From positions 68,808-132,807 of the forward strand of contig CAXXLC010000023.1 of NCBI GenBank assembly GCA_963677345.2: a DNA stretch of 64,000 bases, read 5' to 3'. The stretch is from Saccharicrinis sp963677345. Lineage in GTDB: Bacteria > Bacteroidota > Bacteroidia > Bacteroidales > Marinilabiliaceae. How positions within the stretch are numbered: position 1 is the stretch's first letter; each line of letters opens with the position of its first letter. Both the position numbers and the translations under genes were made by a program. Shown here piece after piece: positions 27,445 through 35,466 of this stretch. The notes beneath the pieces were generated by a model that saw only the letters and a program-made list of their open reading frames with translations, was not told the origin of the DNA and searched no databases.

Positions 27445-27992
27445 TTTAGTTATGTAACAACAGTTGGCAGAATTGTAAACCTGCGCAATGTTTTTGGGTC
27501 ATCAAATTTCCGCTAATTACCACGAATTCTTTTGTCCTCAAATTTCACGAATGATCACGAATTATTTTAACAACGAATAAATGCTAATTACAACTAATTA
27601 TTAATTAACACGAATTATTATTTGCTGCGCAAATATTGCAACCTGAAATACTATGGACTAACACCTAAGTACTAGGAACTAGGAACTAATAGACGCTGAC
27701 AGGTTTAATTTACAGCTTGCTTACAAAACGCTGTCAGGACTTTACTCGACGATTTAACAACTCAACAATAGTCATCAAATTATTTATTGCTACGCAAATG
27801 TTGTAATCTGAAATACTGTAGCCTAACGCCTAAGGTCCAGGAACTAGGAACTAAGCACTAAGCACTGAGCACTGAGCTCTAAGCTCTAAGCTCTAAAATA
27901 GAAACAATACCACTCATGAGCACATATGCAGCAGCAAACCCGGACTTTCAACTTTCAAGAACAAGGTAAAGAAAAAGAAAAATTACAAGGAT
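27445..27992. repeat. Non-coding repeat region before the LytTR-only gene
   Basis: There is no gene. It holds a cluster of CACGAATTA/CTAATTA motifs (about 27515-27625), a partial copy of the GCAAAT...CTGAAATACT element (27614-27663), heptamers in GNNCTAA orientation (27664-27690 and 27822-27897), direct repeat copy A (27687-27959), and two to three ACTTTCA heptamers (about 27942-27959). Confidence 0.75.
27687..27959. repeat. Direct repeat copy A (about 270 bp)
   Basis: It starts TAGACGCTGACAGG and carries the CTGACAG/CTGTCAG inverted pair, a 70-base stretch identical to copy B, a heptamer array, and a terminal block ending near GACTTTCAACTTTC. Copy B is at 29634-29912 in the same orientation. 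The main difference is a short block after CTGTCAGG. Confidence 0.85.
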
Positions 27993-28436
27993 ATGCAATT
28001 AAAAGACAATAATAATAACTATAAATACCGAACCATTTTTTTCGATCCTATTATACATCAACAAGCCACCATAACTAATACTGAACAATCTTATAGCACC
28101 AGGTTTATTGTTCAGAAAAGGCATAAATATTACGTGATAAAAACAAAAGATATCGCATATTTTACATTTAAGGATAACATTTTACATATAGTAACTTTTA
28201 ATAAAACAAGGTATGTGATGGATAAAAATGTATCAGAGATTGAAAGAACACTTAACACCTCTGATTTTTTTCGCATAAACAGACAAACAATAATAAACAT
28301 TGAAGCCTTTGATTATTACGAAAACCATTTTAATTATAAGATATTACTACATTTCAAAGACAACATTTTAGATCCAATTTTAGCAGGCAGAGTTAAGAGT
28401 GCTCTATTTAAAAAATGGCTACAGGGAGAGTTTTAA
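27993..28436 (+). CDS. Stand-alone LytTR DNA-binding protein
   Basis: The protein has 147 residues. It has no receiver domain. The LytTR domain covers about 45-145: YVIKTKDIAYFTFKDNILHIV, then DFFRINRQTIINIEAFDYY. Such receiver-free LytTR proteins are often controlled by a co-encoded membrane protein. Here a single-helix membrane protein gene follows 38 bases later on the same strand. The pair lies inside two direct repeats, 1.4 kb from a LytS/LytTR system. Confidence 0.88.
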   Translation: MQLKDNNNNYKYRTIFFDPIIHQQATITNTEQSYSTRFIVQKRHKYYVIKTKDIAYFTFKDNILHIVTFNKTRYVMDKNVSEIERTLNTSDFFRINRQTIINIEAFDYYENHFNYKILLHFKDNILDPILAGRVKSALFKKWLQGEF

Positions 28437-28474
28437 AAAAAAGCATTAAATCAAATTGAAAATTACTAACATAT

Positions 28475-28930
28475 ATGAAATACAAAAATAGTAAATGGCT
28501 CAAGCAAGTTATATCATCTTCTGTTTTTTCTAAGTTCTATTTTCCACAGTTAACAATCATTATTATAGCAATTATATTGCTTATAATTTTAGCTTTAAGT
28601 AAATGGCTTCAACTACCTGTTACGTTTAAACCCTACAACTATATCGTAGTTGATATTAAAGTGTACGATCAGTACAACAAAAGTTTAAAAACAGAATTCT
28701 TTGATGAATTAAGATATATGATAGACAAGAGCAATGCATCATCACAAATACAAATAGATTCTACAGCAACATCAGTGGTTATATATCAACGAGACCGGTC
28801 ATATGCTGATTTTACGGACTTATGCATTCATTTAAACGATCAGACTTTAAATAAGATGCGAACAACAAAAAGCGGTTCAAGGAATATTTCAAGTTCTTTA
28901 TATGTATATCAATTTGCTAACTACTATTAG
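28475..28930 (+). CDS. Single-pass membrane protein of unknown function
   Basis: The protein has 151 residues. A basic N-terminus is followed by one strong membrane helix (about 25-46, LTIIIIAIILLIILALS) and a soluble 105-residue domain that should face the periplasm by the positive-inside rule (DIKVYDQYNKSLKTEFFDELRYM, then ATSVVIYQRDRSYAD). I do not recognise the domain. It follows the LytTR-only gene in an apparent two-gene operon. I infer, without direct evidence, that it senses a signal or restrains the LytTR protein. Confidence 0.7.
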   Translation: MKYKNSKWLKQVISSSVFSKFYFPQLTIIIIAIILLIILALSKWLQLPVTFKPYNYIVVDIKVYDQYNKSLKTEFFDELRYMIDKSNASSQIQIDSTATSVVIYQRDRSYADFTDLCIHLNDQTLNKMRTTKSGSRNISSSLYVYQFANYY

Positions 28931-29038
28931 AAGCTAGAAGTAAAAAGGAGTCTTCTGGCAACAGTCTGCTGTTTGCTGGGATCAGTTGGCAGCTTCAGTT
29001 GGCATCTTTGTAAACCTGCGCCAACCTATAGCAGCAAA

Positions 29039-29348
29039 TCAAACTTTCAGAAACTCCAACAATTTTCTGGAGTCTTGCCGGTTATCCCATAATCCTGTAA
29101 TGATAACTTTTTCATGATCAATTTTATATAAGATACTATAATGTCCCATGATAATAGATCTTGTGTCCTGATAATTAGTTTTTTTTACCCATCTCTGGTT
29201 GAAATCTAAGTTGGGAAACTCTTTTTCTTATTTGAAGATTAAGCTTTTTTGAATAAGAATTGTTCTTATTTCTTTTATTCCAAAAATCAAAAATATGATC
29301 TCGTTGTTTAATGGCTGTTAAAGTCCAAAAAATCTTTAATCCATCCAT
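29039..29348 (-). pseudogene. RelE/ParE-family toxin, frame-broken at an A8 run
   Basis: The start at 29348 (MDGLKIFWTLTAIKQRDHIFD) overlaps the antitoxin stop by 13 bases. The first frame stops after GKKN. One base fewer in the A8 run (29179-29186) restores TNYQDTRSIIMGHYSILYKI, then ITGLWDNRQDSRKLLEFLKV to 29039. The whole (about 102 residues) fits the ParE_toxin family, in which the C-terminal LWDNRQD segment is typical; such toxins are ribosome-dependent mRNA interferases or gyrase inhibitors. The break may be a sequencing error or a true loss or phase-variation site. Confidence 0.75.
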
Positions 29349-29575
29349 TTCGAATCTGCCTTATTTAAGTCATCATCAGATAAAAGATTACCACTATTAA
29401 TATCTTCCTCACTCATCAACAACATTTCTATTTGATTAGAATCAAGGTTGAGCTTTTTAACTTGCTGAGTTGAATCAAAAATATTATCAATAGCAATGAG
29501 TAATTGCTCGTTGTCGCTAATCATAATACGATCAATCAACCGGTTTCTTATGATATCTATAGACTTCATAGTCAT
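29336..29575 (-). CDS. Antitoxin partner of the RelE/ParE toxin
   Basis: The protein has 79 residues (MTMKSIDIIRNRLIDRIM). It is helical, with acidic C-terminal segments (SEEDINSGNLLSDDDLNKADSKWMD). It lies directly upstream of and overlaps the toxin gene, the usual antitoxin-first order. Similar short helical proteins accompany ParE toxins across Bacteroidetes. The N-terminus would bind DNA or dimerise and the C-terminus would wrap the toxin. The identification rests mainly on the gene pair. Confidence 0.7.
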   Translation of the reverse strand: MTMKSIDIIRNRLIDRIMISDNEQLLIAIDNIFDSTQQVKKLNLDSNQIEMLLMSEEDINSGNLLSDDDLNKADSKWMD

Positions 29576-29633
29576 TTTTTATTTCAAAAGTCGTCAATTT
29601 TAGCTAGTTTGCCAAAACCCGCTTAGAGTTTTT

Positions 29634-29912
29634 AATAGACGCTGACAGGTTTAATTTACAGCTTGCATACGGAACGCTGTCAGGTCTGTCTTCAACTCAA
29701 CAACTCGACGATTTAACAACTCAACAATAGTCATCAAATTATTTATTGCTACGCAAATGTTGTAATCTGAAATACTGTAGCCTAAGGCCCAGGAACTAGG
29801 AACTAGGAACTAAGCACTAAGCACTAAGCACTAAGCTCTAAGCACTAAGATAGAAACAATACCACTCATGAGCACATATGCAGCAGCAAACCCAGACTTT
29901 CAACTTTCAACT
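29634..29912. repeat. Direct repeat copy B (about 280 bp)
   Basis: Same orientation as copy A at 27687-27959. It includes the GCTGACAGG/CTGTCAGG inverted pair, the shared 70-base stretch, heptamers GGAACTA/AGCACTA (29779-29850) and the GACTTTCAACTTTCAAC end. The rest of 29576-30041 holds no gene. Confidence 0.85.
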
Positions 29913-29978
29913 CTCAACCCTGACCAGAATCATGGTTATACCTTGACATAATTCATGTAATTCCTTTCCTTACCGTTG

Positions 29979-29986
29979 TAAATTTG
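29979..29986 (+). promoter_or_regulatory. Candidate -7 box of pruA
   Basis: TAAATTTG matches the Bacteroidetes -7 consensus and lies 55 bases before ATG 30042. No well-spaced -33 TTG is seen. Confidence 0.45.
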
Positions 29987-30041
29987 TTTAGCCATATTAC
30001 GAGTAATACATCCTAATATAAAAACATTAAATTATTGAATT

Positions 30042-31670
30042 ATGCCAAAGGGAATATTTAACGTACCAAAAGCAAAAAACGAACCCGTTTTGTCGTATGC
30101 TCCGGGAACAACCGAAAGAGAAGAACTAAAAGCACAGATTAAAGCTTTTAAAGAAACAGAGGTAGATATTCCGATGTATATTGGAGGCGAAGAAATCAGA
30201 ACCGGAAATAAAATATCGATTCACCCACCTCATGAAATAAATCACTGTTTAGGATACTATCACCAGGGAGATGAAACTCATGTTTATAAAGCAATTGATG
30301 CGGCTCTTAAAGCCAAATCAAAATGGGAAAACCTTAGCTGGGAACACAGAGCTTCTATCTTTTTAAAAGCAGCTGAACTTGTTGCCGGTCCTTACCGTCA
30401 AAAACTAAATGCCGCAACTGTTTTAGGTCAATCGAAAAATGCTTTCCAGGCTGAGATTGATGCCGCTTGTGAGTTTGCTGACTTTTTAAGATTCAATGTT
30501 CAGTACATGACAGAAATTTATGCTGATCAACCAGAATCTGCTCCTGGAATCTGGAACAGAGTTGAATACCGTCCGTTAGAAGGATTTATTTTTGCACTTA
30601 CGCCATTTAACTTTACATCTATTGCCGGTAACTTACCAACAGCTCCTGCATTAATGGGTAACACTGTTGTTTGGAAACCATCTAAAACTGCAGTTTATTC
30701 GGCAAAAGTATTAATGGATGTATTTAAAGAAGCAGGAATTCCGGATGGTGTTATTAACCTTGTTTATGCATCTGGTCCTGTTGCAGCTAAAGTAATTTTT
30801 GAACACCCTGAATTTACAGGTATTCACTTTACTGGTTCTACAGGTGTATTCCAATCCATGTGGAAAACAATTGGTGAAAACATTCACAAATACAAAACTT
30901 ACCCTCGTATCGTAGGAGAAACTGGTGGTAAGGATTATATTTTTGCTCATAAATCTTGTGATGCCTTAGCTGTTGCTACTGCAATTGTTCGTGGTGGTTT
31001 TGAATATCAGGGACAAAAATGCTCTGCTGCATCAAGAGTTTACGTTCCTGAAAGTCGCTGGGCTGAAATCAAAGGACATATTGCAAATCAATTAGCTGAA
31101 GTTAAAATGGGAACTCCAGAGGATTTCTCAAACTTTGTAAATGCTGTTATTGACGAAGATTCTTTCAATAAGCTTTCAAAAGCTATTGATGATGCTAAAG
31201 CAAGCAAAGAAGCTGAAGTAATTTTTGGTGGAAACTACGATAAATCTGTAGGATATTTTATTGAGCCAACCATCATCCAGGCTGCAAATCCAAAGTACGT
31301 AACAATGGAAGAAGAGCTTTTTGGTCCTGTTGTTACTTTATATGTATATAAAGATGCTGACTTTGAAGCTACCTTGGATATTTTAGATAGCACTTCGATG
31401 TATGCTTTAACAGGAGCCATCTTTTCTCAAGACAGATATGCTGCTGAAATGATGACTCAAAGATTAACTCATACTGCAGGTAATTTCTACATTAACGATA
31501 AACCAACAGGAGCAGTTGTGGGTCAACAACCATTTGGTGGTTCAAGAGGATCAGGAACAAATGATAAAGCTGGTTCTGCAATCAATTTAATGAGATGGGT
31601 AAGTCCGCGTACAATTAAAGAAACATTTGTACCAGCACATGATTACAAATATCCGTTTCTTGCAGAGTAA
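30042..31670 (+). CDS. pruA: L-glutamate gamma-semialdehyde (1-pyrroline-5-carboxylate) dehydrogenase
   Basis: The protein has 542 residues, the normal length for the stand-alone enzyme. It oxidises glutamate semialdehyde to glutamate with NAD+, the last step of proline breakdown. Aldehyde dehydrogenase features are intact: ALTPFNFTSIAGNLP, the substrate-loop FTGSTGVFQSMW, the general-base Glu in VGETGGKD, the nucleophile Cys in YQGQKCSAASR, and FGPVVTLYVY. The C-terminal QPFGGSRGSGTND is typical of the P5C group. No proline dehydrogenase gene lies in the window. It stands alone between a promoter and a terminator. Confidence 0.95.
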   Translation: MPKGIFNVPKAKNEPVLSYAPGTTEREELKAQIKAFKETEVDIPMYIGGEEIRTGNKISIHPPHEINHCLGYYHQGDETHVYKAIDAALKAKSKWENLSWEHRASIFLKAAELVAGPYRQKLNAATVLGQSKNAFQAEIDAACEFADFLRFNVQYMTEIYADQPESAPGIWNRVEYRPLEGFIFALTPFNFTSIAGNLPTAPALMGNTVVWKPSKTAVYSAKVLMDVFKEAGIPDGVINLVYASGPVAAKVIFEHPEFTGIHFTGSTGVFQSMWKTIGENIHKYKTYPRIVGETGGKDYIFAHKSCDALAVATAIVRGGFEYQGQKCSAASRVYVPESRWAEIKGHIANQLAEVKMGTPEDFSNFVNAVIDEDSFNKLSKAIDDAKASKEAEVIFGGNYDKSVGYFIEPTIIQAANPKYVTMEEELFGPVVTLYVYKDADFEATLDILDSTSMYALTGAIFSQDRYAAEMMTQRLTHTAGNFYINDKPTGAVVGQQPFGGSRGSGTNDKAGSAINLMRWVSPRTIKETFVPAHDYKYPFLAE

Positions 31671-31697
31671 GTATAGAAGTTTTTAGAAATAACAATT

Positions 31698-31735
31698 AAA
31701 AAATCCGGTTCAGCTTATCGTGAACCGGATTTTTT
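31698..31735 (+). terminator. Intrinsic terminator of pruA
   Basis: A 15-bp stem, AAAAAATCCGGTTCA paired with TGAACCGGATTTTTT, around an 8-base loop, 28 bases past the pruA stop. Confidence 0.9.
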
Positions 31736-31740
31736 ATGCA

Positions 31741-33388
31741 GTAAATACCACGCAAACATAGGCAACAAGTAAGTATTGATGCCAGAGGCATCACATATTT
31801 ATAGAAAATATATAAGTCTCAAAATCGACTCCATAGGTGTCGCACCAATTATGAATACATAAAGCAAATAAGTATCGATCACCAGTGTTCAACTCCGCTG
31901 GAGTTGTGTTTGATATTAAATATTTCTGCTACAAATGTGTATCCCCGCTGGGGATATTATTCTGATATAAGGAAGATTATTTTTTATGTAAAGACACGTG
32001 CGGCAGTAAATGACTTTCGACTTTCAACTTTTGACTTTCAACTTTCAAAACTAACCAAATTAATTACTTATAAAACTAATAGAGCCTTTGTTTTCCTGGT
32101 TTAGTTCATATGGTTTGTAACTTGAACCTTACTAAATGCCATACAGCTTATGCTTATTTAGCAAAGAATAAACAACGCAAACACACATAGGCAACAAGTA
32201 AGTATTGATGCCAGAGGCATCACATATTTATAGAAAATATATAAGTCTCAAAATCGACTCCATAGGTGTCGCACCAATTATGAATACATAAAGCAAATAA
32301 GTATCGATCATCAGTGTTCAACTCCGCTGGAGTTGTGTTTGATATTAAATATTTCTGCTACAAATGTGTATCCCCGCTGGGGATATTATTCTGATATAAG
32401 GAAGATTATTTTTTATGTAAAGACACGTGCGGCAGTAAATGACTTTCGACTTTCAACTTTTGACTTTCAACTTTCGACACTAACCAAATTAATTACTTGT
32501 AAAACTAATAGAGCCTTTGTTTTCCTGGTTTAGTTCATATGGTTTGTAACTTGAACCTTACTAAATGCCATACAGCTTATGCTTATTTAGCAAAGAATAA
32601 ACAACGCAAACACACATAGGCAACAAGTAAGCATTGATACCAGAGGCATCACATATTTATAGAAAATATATAAGTCTCAAAATCGACTCCATAGGTGTCG
32701 CACCAATTATGAATACACAAAGCAAATAAGTATCTAACACCAGTGTTCAACTCCGCTGGAGTTGTGTTTGATATTAAATATTTCTGCTACAAATGTGTAT
32801 CCCCGCTGGGGATATTATTCTGATATAAGGAAGATTATTTTTTATGTAAAGACACGTGCGGCAGTAAATGACTTTCGACTTTCAACTTTTGACTTTCAAC
32901 TTTCGACACTAACCAAATTAATTACTTGTAAAACTAATAGAGCCTTTGTTTTCCTGGTTTAGTTCATATGGTTTGTAACTTGAACCTTACTAAATGCCAT
33001 ACAGCTTATGCTTATTTAGCAAAGAATAAACAACGCAAACACACATAGGCAACAAGTAAGTATTGATGCCAGAGGCATCACATATTTATAGAAAATATAT
33101 AAGTCTCAAAATCGACTCCATAGGTGTCGCACCAATTATGAATACATAAAGCAAATAAGTATCGATCACCAGTGTTCAACTCCGCTGGAGTTGGTTTGAT
33201 ATTAAATATTTCTGCTACAAATGTGTATCCCCGCTGGGGATATTATTCTGATATAAGGAAGATTATTTTTTATGTAAAGACACGTGCGGCAGTAAATGAC
33301 TTTCGACTTTCAACTTTTGACTTTCAACTTTCAAAACTAACCAAATTAATTACTTATAAAACTAATAGAGCCTTTGTTTTCCTGGTTT
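31741..33388. repeat. Four tandem copies of a 429-bp non-coding unit
   Basis: Copies begin near 31741 (shortened start), 32162, 32591 and 33020; the last three are spaced exactly 429 bases. Each has four triloop hairpins (for copy 2: GATGCCagaGGCATC 32207-32221, GACTCCataGGTGTC 32256-32270, CAACTCCgctGGAGTTG 32319-32335, ATCCCCgctGGGGAT 32370-32384). ACTTTCA-type heptamers follow, then a 3'-terminal fragment of the acyl-CoA ligase gene. In copy 4 that fragment is the real gene end. Copies differ at few positions; copy 4 lacks two bases after the GGAGTTG hairpin. The recurring 66-codon open frame is a by-product. Confidence 0.9.
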
Positions 33389-35166
33389 AGTTCGTATGAA
33401 TAGATATCTCTTAAAATATCAGCGTATTTTACATACAGGACTCTGCGTTTTAGTTTTAGTGTAGCACTTAGTTCACCTCCTGGAGCAGTCCAGGGTTCAC
33501 AAACAATTCTGAACCTTTTTATTTGTTCATGTTGTCCCAGTTGCTTATTTATTTTACTCACTTCCTGTTGAAACACTTTCAATACCTTTTTATCCTTAAC
33601 CAACTCCTTATTATCTCTGAAGTGAATTCTGTGATTATGGGCCCACATATGCAAATAATCAAAGTTTGGGGAGATTAAAGCACTGGCAAACTTTTCACTC
33701 TCTCCTACCACCATCGACTGTTCAATAAAAATAGATTCTTTAAGCATATTTTCAATAGCCTGAGGAGCTATATATTTACCACTCGAAGTCTTAAACATTT
33801 CCTTTTTACGATCCGTAATCTTCAGAAACTTTCCATTAATGATCTGACCAATATCCCCTGTATGAAACCAGCCATCTTTGTCAATAACCTCATCAGTTAA
33901 CTCCTGGTTTTTATAATAACCTTTCATAACACATGGTCCTTTAGTTAATATTTCTCCATCATCATCAATCTTAACTTCAATATTCTTTAAAACAGGACCA
34001 ACAGTGCCTATCATTAAATTACCGGGCTCTATTGAATGATTTGTTGCAATTACAGGTGATGTTTCAGTAAGTCCGTACCCTTCCATCAAATGAATACCTG
34101 CAGCAAAAAACAAACGGCTTAAGCGAGGCTGGAGAGCCGCACCTCCTGAGATTACAAATTTTAATTCGCCCCCAAAAGTCTTTTGCCACTTACTAAAAAC
34201 CAACTTTCGGGCCAGCTTTAGTTTAAGGCTGTACCAATAACCATTATTATTTTCACTACAATAATTTTCACCCAATCTCATTGCCCAAAAGAAGATTAAC
34301 TTTTTTATTCCCTTTAAATCCTCTCCTTTTGATACTATTTTATCGTAAATACGCTCAATAACACGAGGCACTGTAGCAAAAGCATTCACTTTCGCCCCGG
34401 CCATATCAGCAGCAATAGTTCCTATTCCTTCGGCATAATATATACTGCACTCTTTAGCCTGAAACAAATAGTTAACCATACGCTCATACACATGGCAAAG
34501 AGGCAAGAAACTTAACACCCTGGAAGATGAATCAATATCGAACAAATTCCATACTCCGGCCATATTACTCAAGAAATTACCATGAGTAAGCAACACACCT
34601 TTGGGCATACCTGTTGTTCCCGATGTATAAATTATCGAAGCAATATCATCAACACTTATGTCTTTCGAAATTTGATCTAATTGACCTATTAATTTAACTC
34701 TGTTATCTTCTCCCAACTGCGATACTTCACTCCAGTGTTTAGCACCTTTTACCTTGTTGAAAGTACATACATTTTTTACACTATCACAATCAACAGCAAT
34801 AGGAAGAATCTTTTTATACAGAGCAGCATCCGATACAATAACCATTTTTACCTCGGCGTGCTTAAAAATATACGCAAATTCCTCTTCACTGATAGTAGGA
34901 TAAACCGGAACATGAATGACACCAATCATACTCATACCCATATCAACAAAGTTCCATTCAGGCCTGTTATTTGAAACAGTGGCAATCTTATCCCCTTTCT
35001 GAAACCCCATCTGAATAAGACCTTTTGCAAACGCGCGTGCATTTTGGTAATATTCGTCAGCACTAAATTTTATCCAGTTCCCATTTTTTTTCGCACAAAG
35101 AATATCATCCTTTGTGCCCCTTTTTCTGATAAATGTTAAAATATCAAACGTTCTCTCAAAATTCAT
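33346..35166 (-). CDS. Long-chain acyl-CoA synthetase (AMP-forming)
   Basis: The protein has 606 residues from ATG 35166 (MNFERTFDILTFIRKRG); the 16 residues upstream are not family-like. It activates long-chain fatty acids with ATP and CoA. Motifs: IIYTSGTTGMPKGVLLTHGN (P-loop), FLPLCHVYERM, EGYGLTETSPVIA, WFHTGDIGQI, and the C-terminal ITDRKKEMFKTSSGKYIAP. Lys in LKLKR near the end probably serves catalysis. This is the FadD15/FAA-like group. The 3' end lies within the last unit of the tandem array, and 15 C-terminal codons with the stop are copied in the other three units. Confidence 0.93.
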   Translation of the reverse strand: MNFERTFDILTFIRKRGTKDDILCAKKNGNWIKFSADEYYQNARAFAKGLIQMGFQKGDKIATVSNNRPEWNFVDMGMSMIGVIHVPVYPTISEEEFAYIFKHAEVKMVIVSDAALYKKILPIAVDCDSVKNVCTFNKVKGAKHWSEVSQLGEDNRVKLIGQLDQISKDISVDDIASIIYTSGTTGMPKGVLLTHGNFLSNMAGVWNLFDIDSSSRVLSFLPLCHVYERMVNYLFQAKECSIYYAEGIGTIAADMAGAKVNAFATVPRVIERIYDKIVSKGEDLKGIKKLIFFWAMRLGENYCSENNNGYWYSLKLKLARKLVFSKWQKTFGGELKFVISGGAALQPRLSRLFFAAGIHLMEGYGLTETSPVIATNHSIEPGNLMIGTVGPVLKNIEVKIDDDGEILTKGPCVMKGYYKNQELTDEVIDKDGWFHTGDIGQIINGKFLKITDRKKEMFKTSSGKYIAPQAIENMLKESIFIEQSMVVGESEKFASALISPNFDYLHMWAHNHRIHFRDNKELVKDKKVLKVFQQEVSKINKQLGQHEQIKRFRIVCEPWTAPGGELSATLKLKRRVLYVKYADILRDIYSYELNQENKGSISFISN

Positions 35167-35466
35167 TACCCTATATTTATTTTCCGGAAACAATCTTACA
35201 TATATACACATCACACCTCCCTCTTATCACTACTAACTTGAGTGCTGCATAAAAGAAAACATCTTGCTTATAATATACTAAAGACTATAATTCCTGAAAT
35301 TCATCCAACCTAAACACCTAGCAACAAAGCACATAAATTTTATAATGATTTGTTCAAACCGCGTGCAATTTAGTATTTTTTTTAAAATAACCAGTTTGAA
35401 GCTAACAATCTCCTAATCACTCTCGTTAAATCATTATATTTACGCACAAATAACACCTTGATAGAA
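35167..35466. promoter_or_regulatory. Divergent intergenic region
   Basis: Between the acyl-CoA ligase (minus) and the CapA-like gene (plus). TATATTTA at 35435-35442 is a near-match -7 box for the CapA-like gene. I see no repeat or small gene in the rest. Confidence 0.4.

Noticed and set aside
31904..33390. Four repeated open frames of 66-72 codons
   Set aside because: They are a by-product of the 429-bp repeat: no ribosome-binding site, hairpins within the frame, and heptamer runs forming the C-terminal half.
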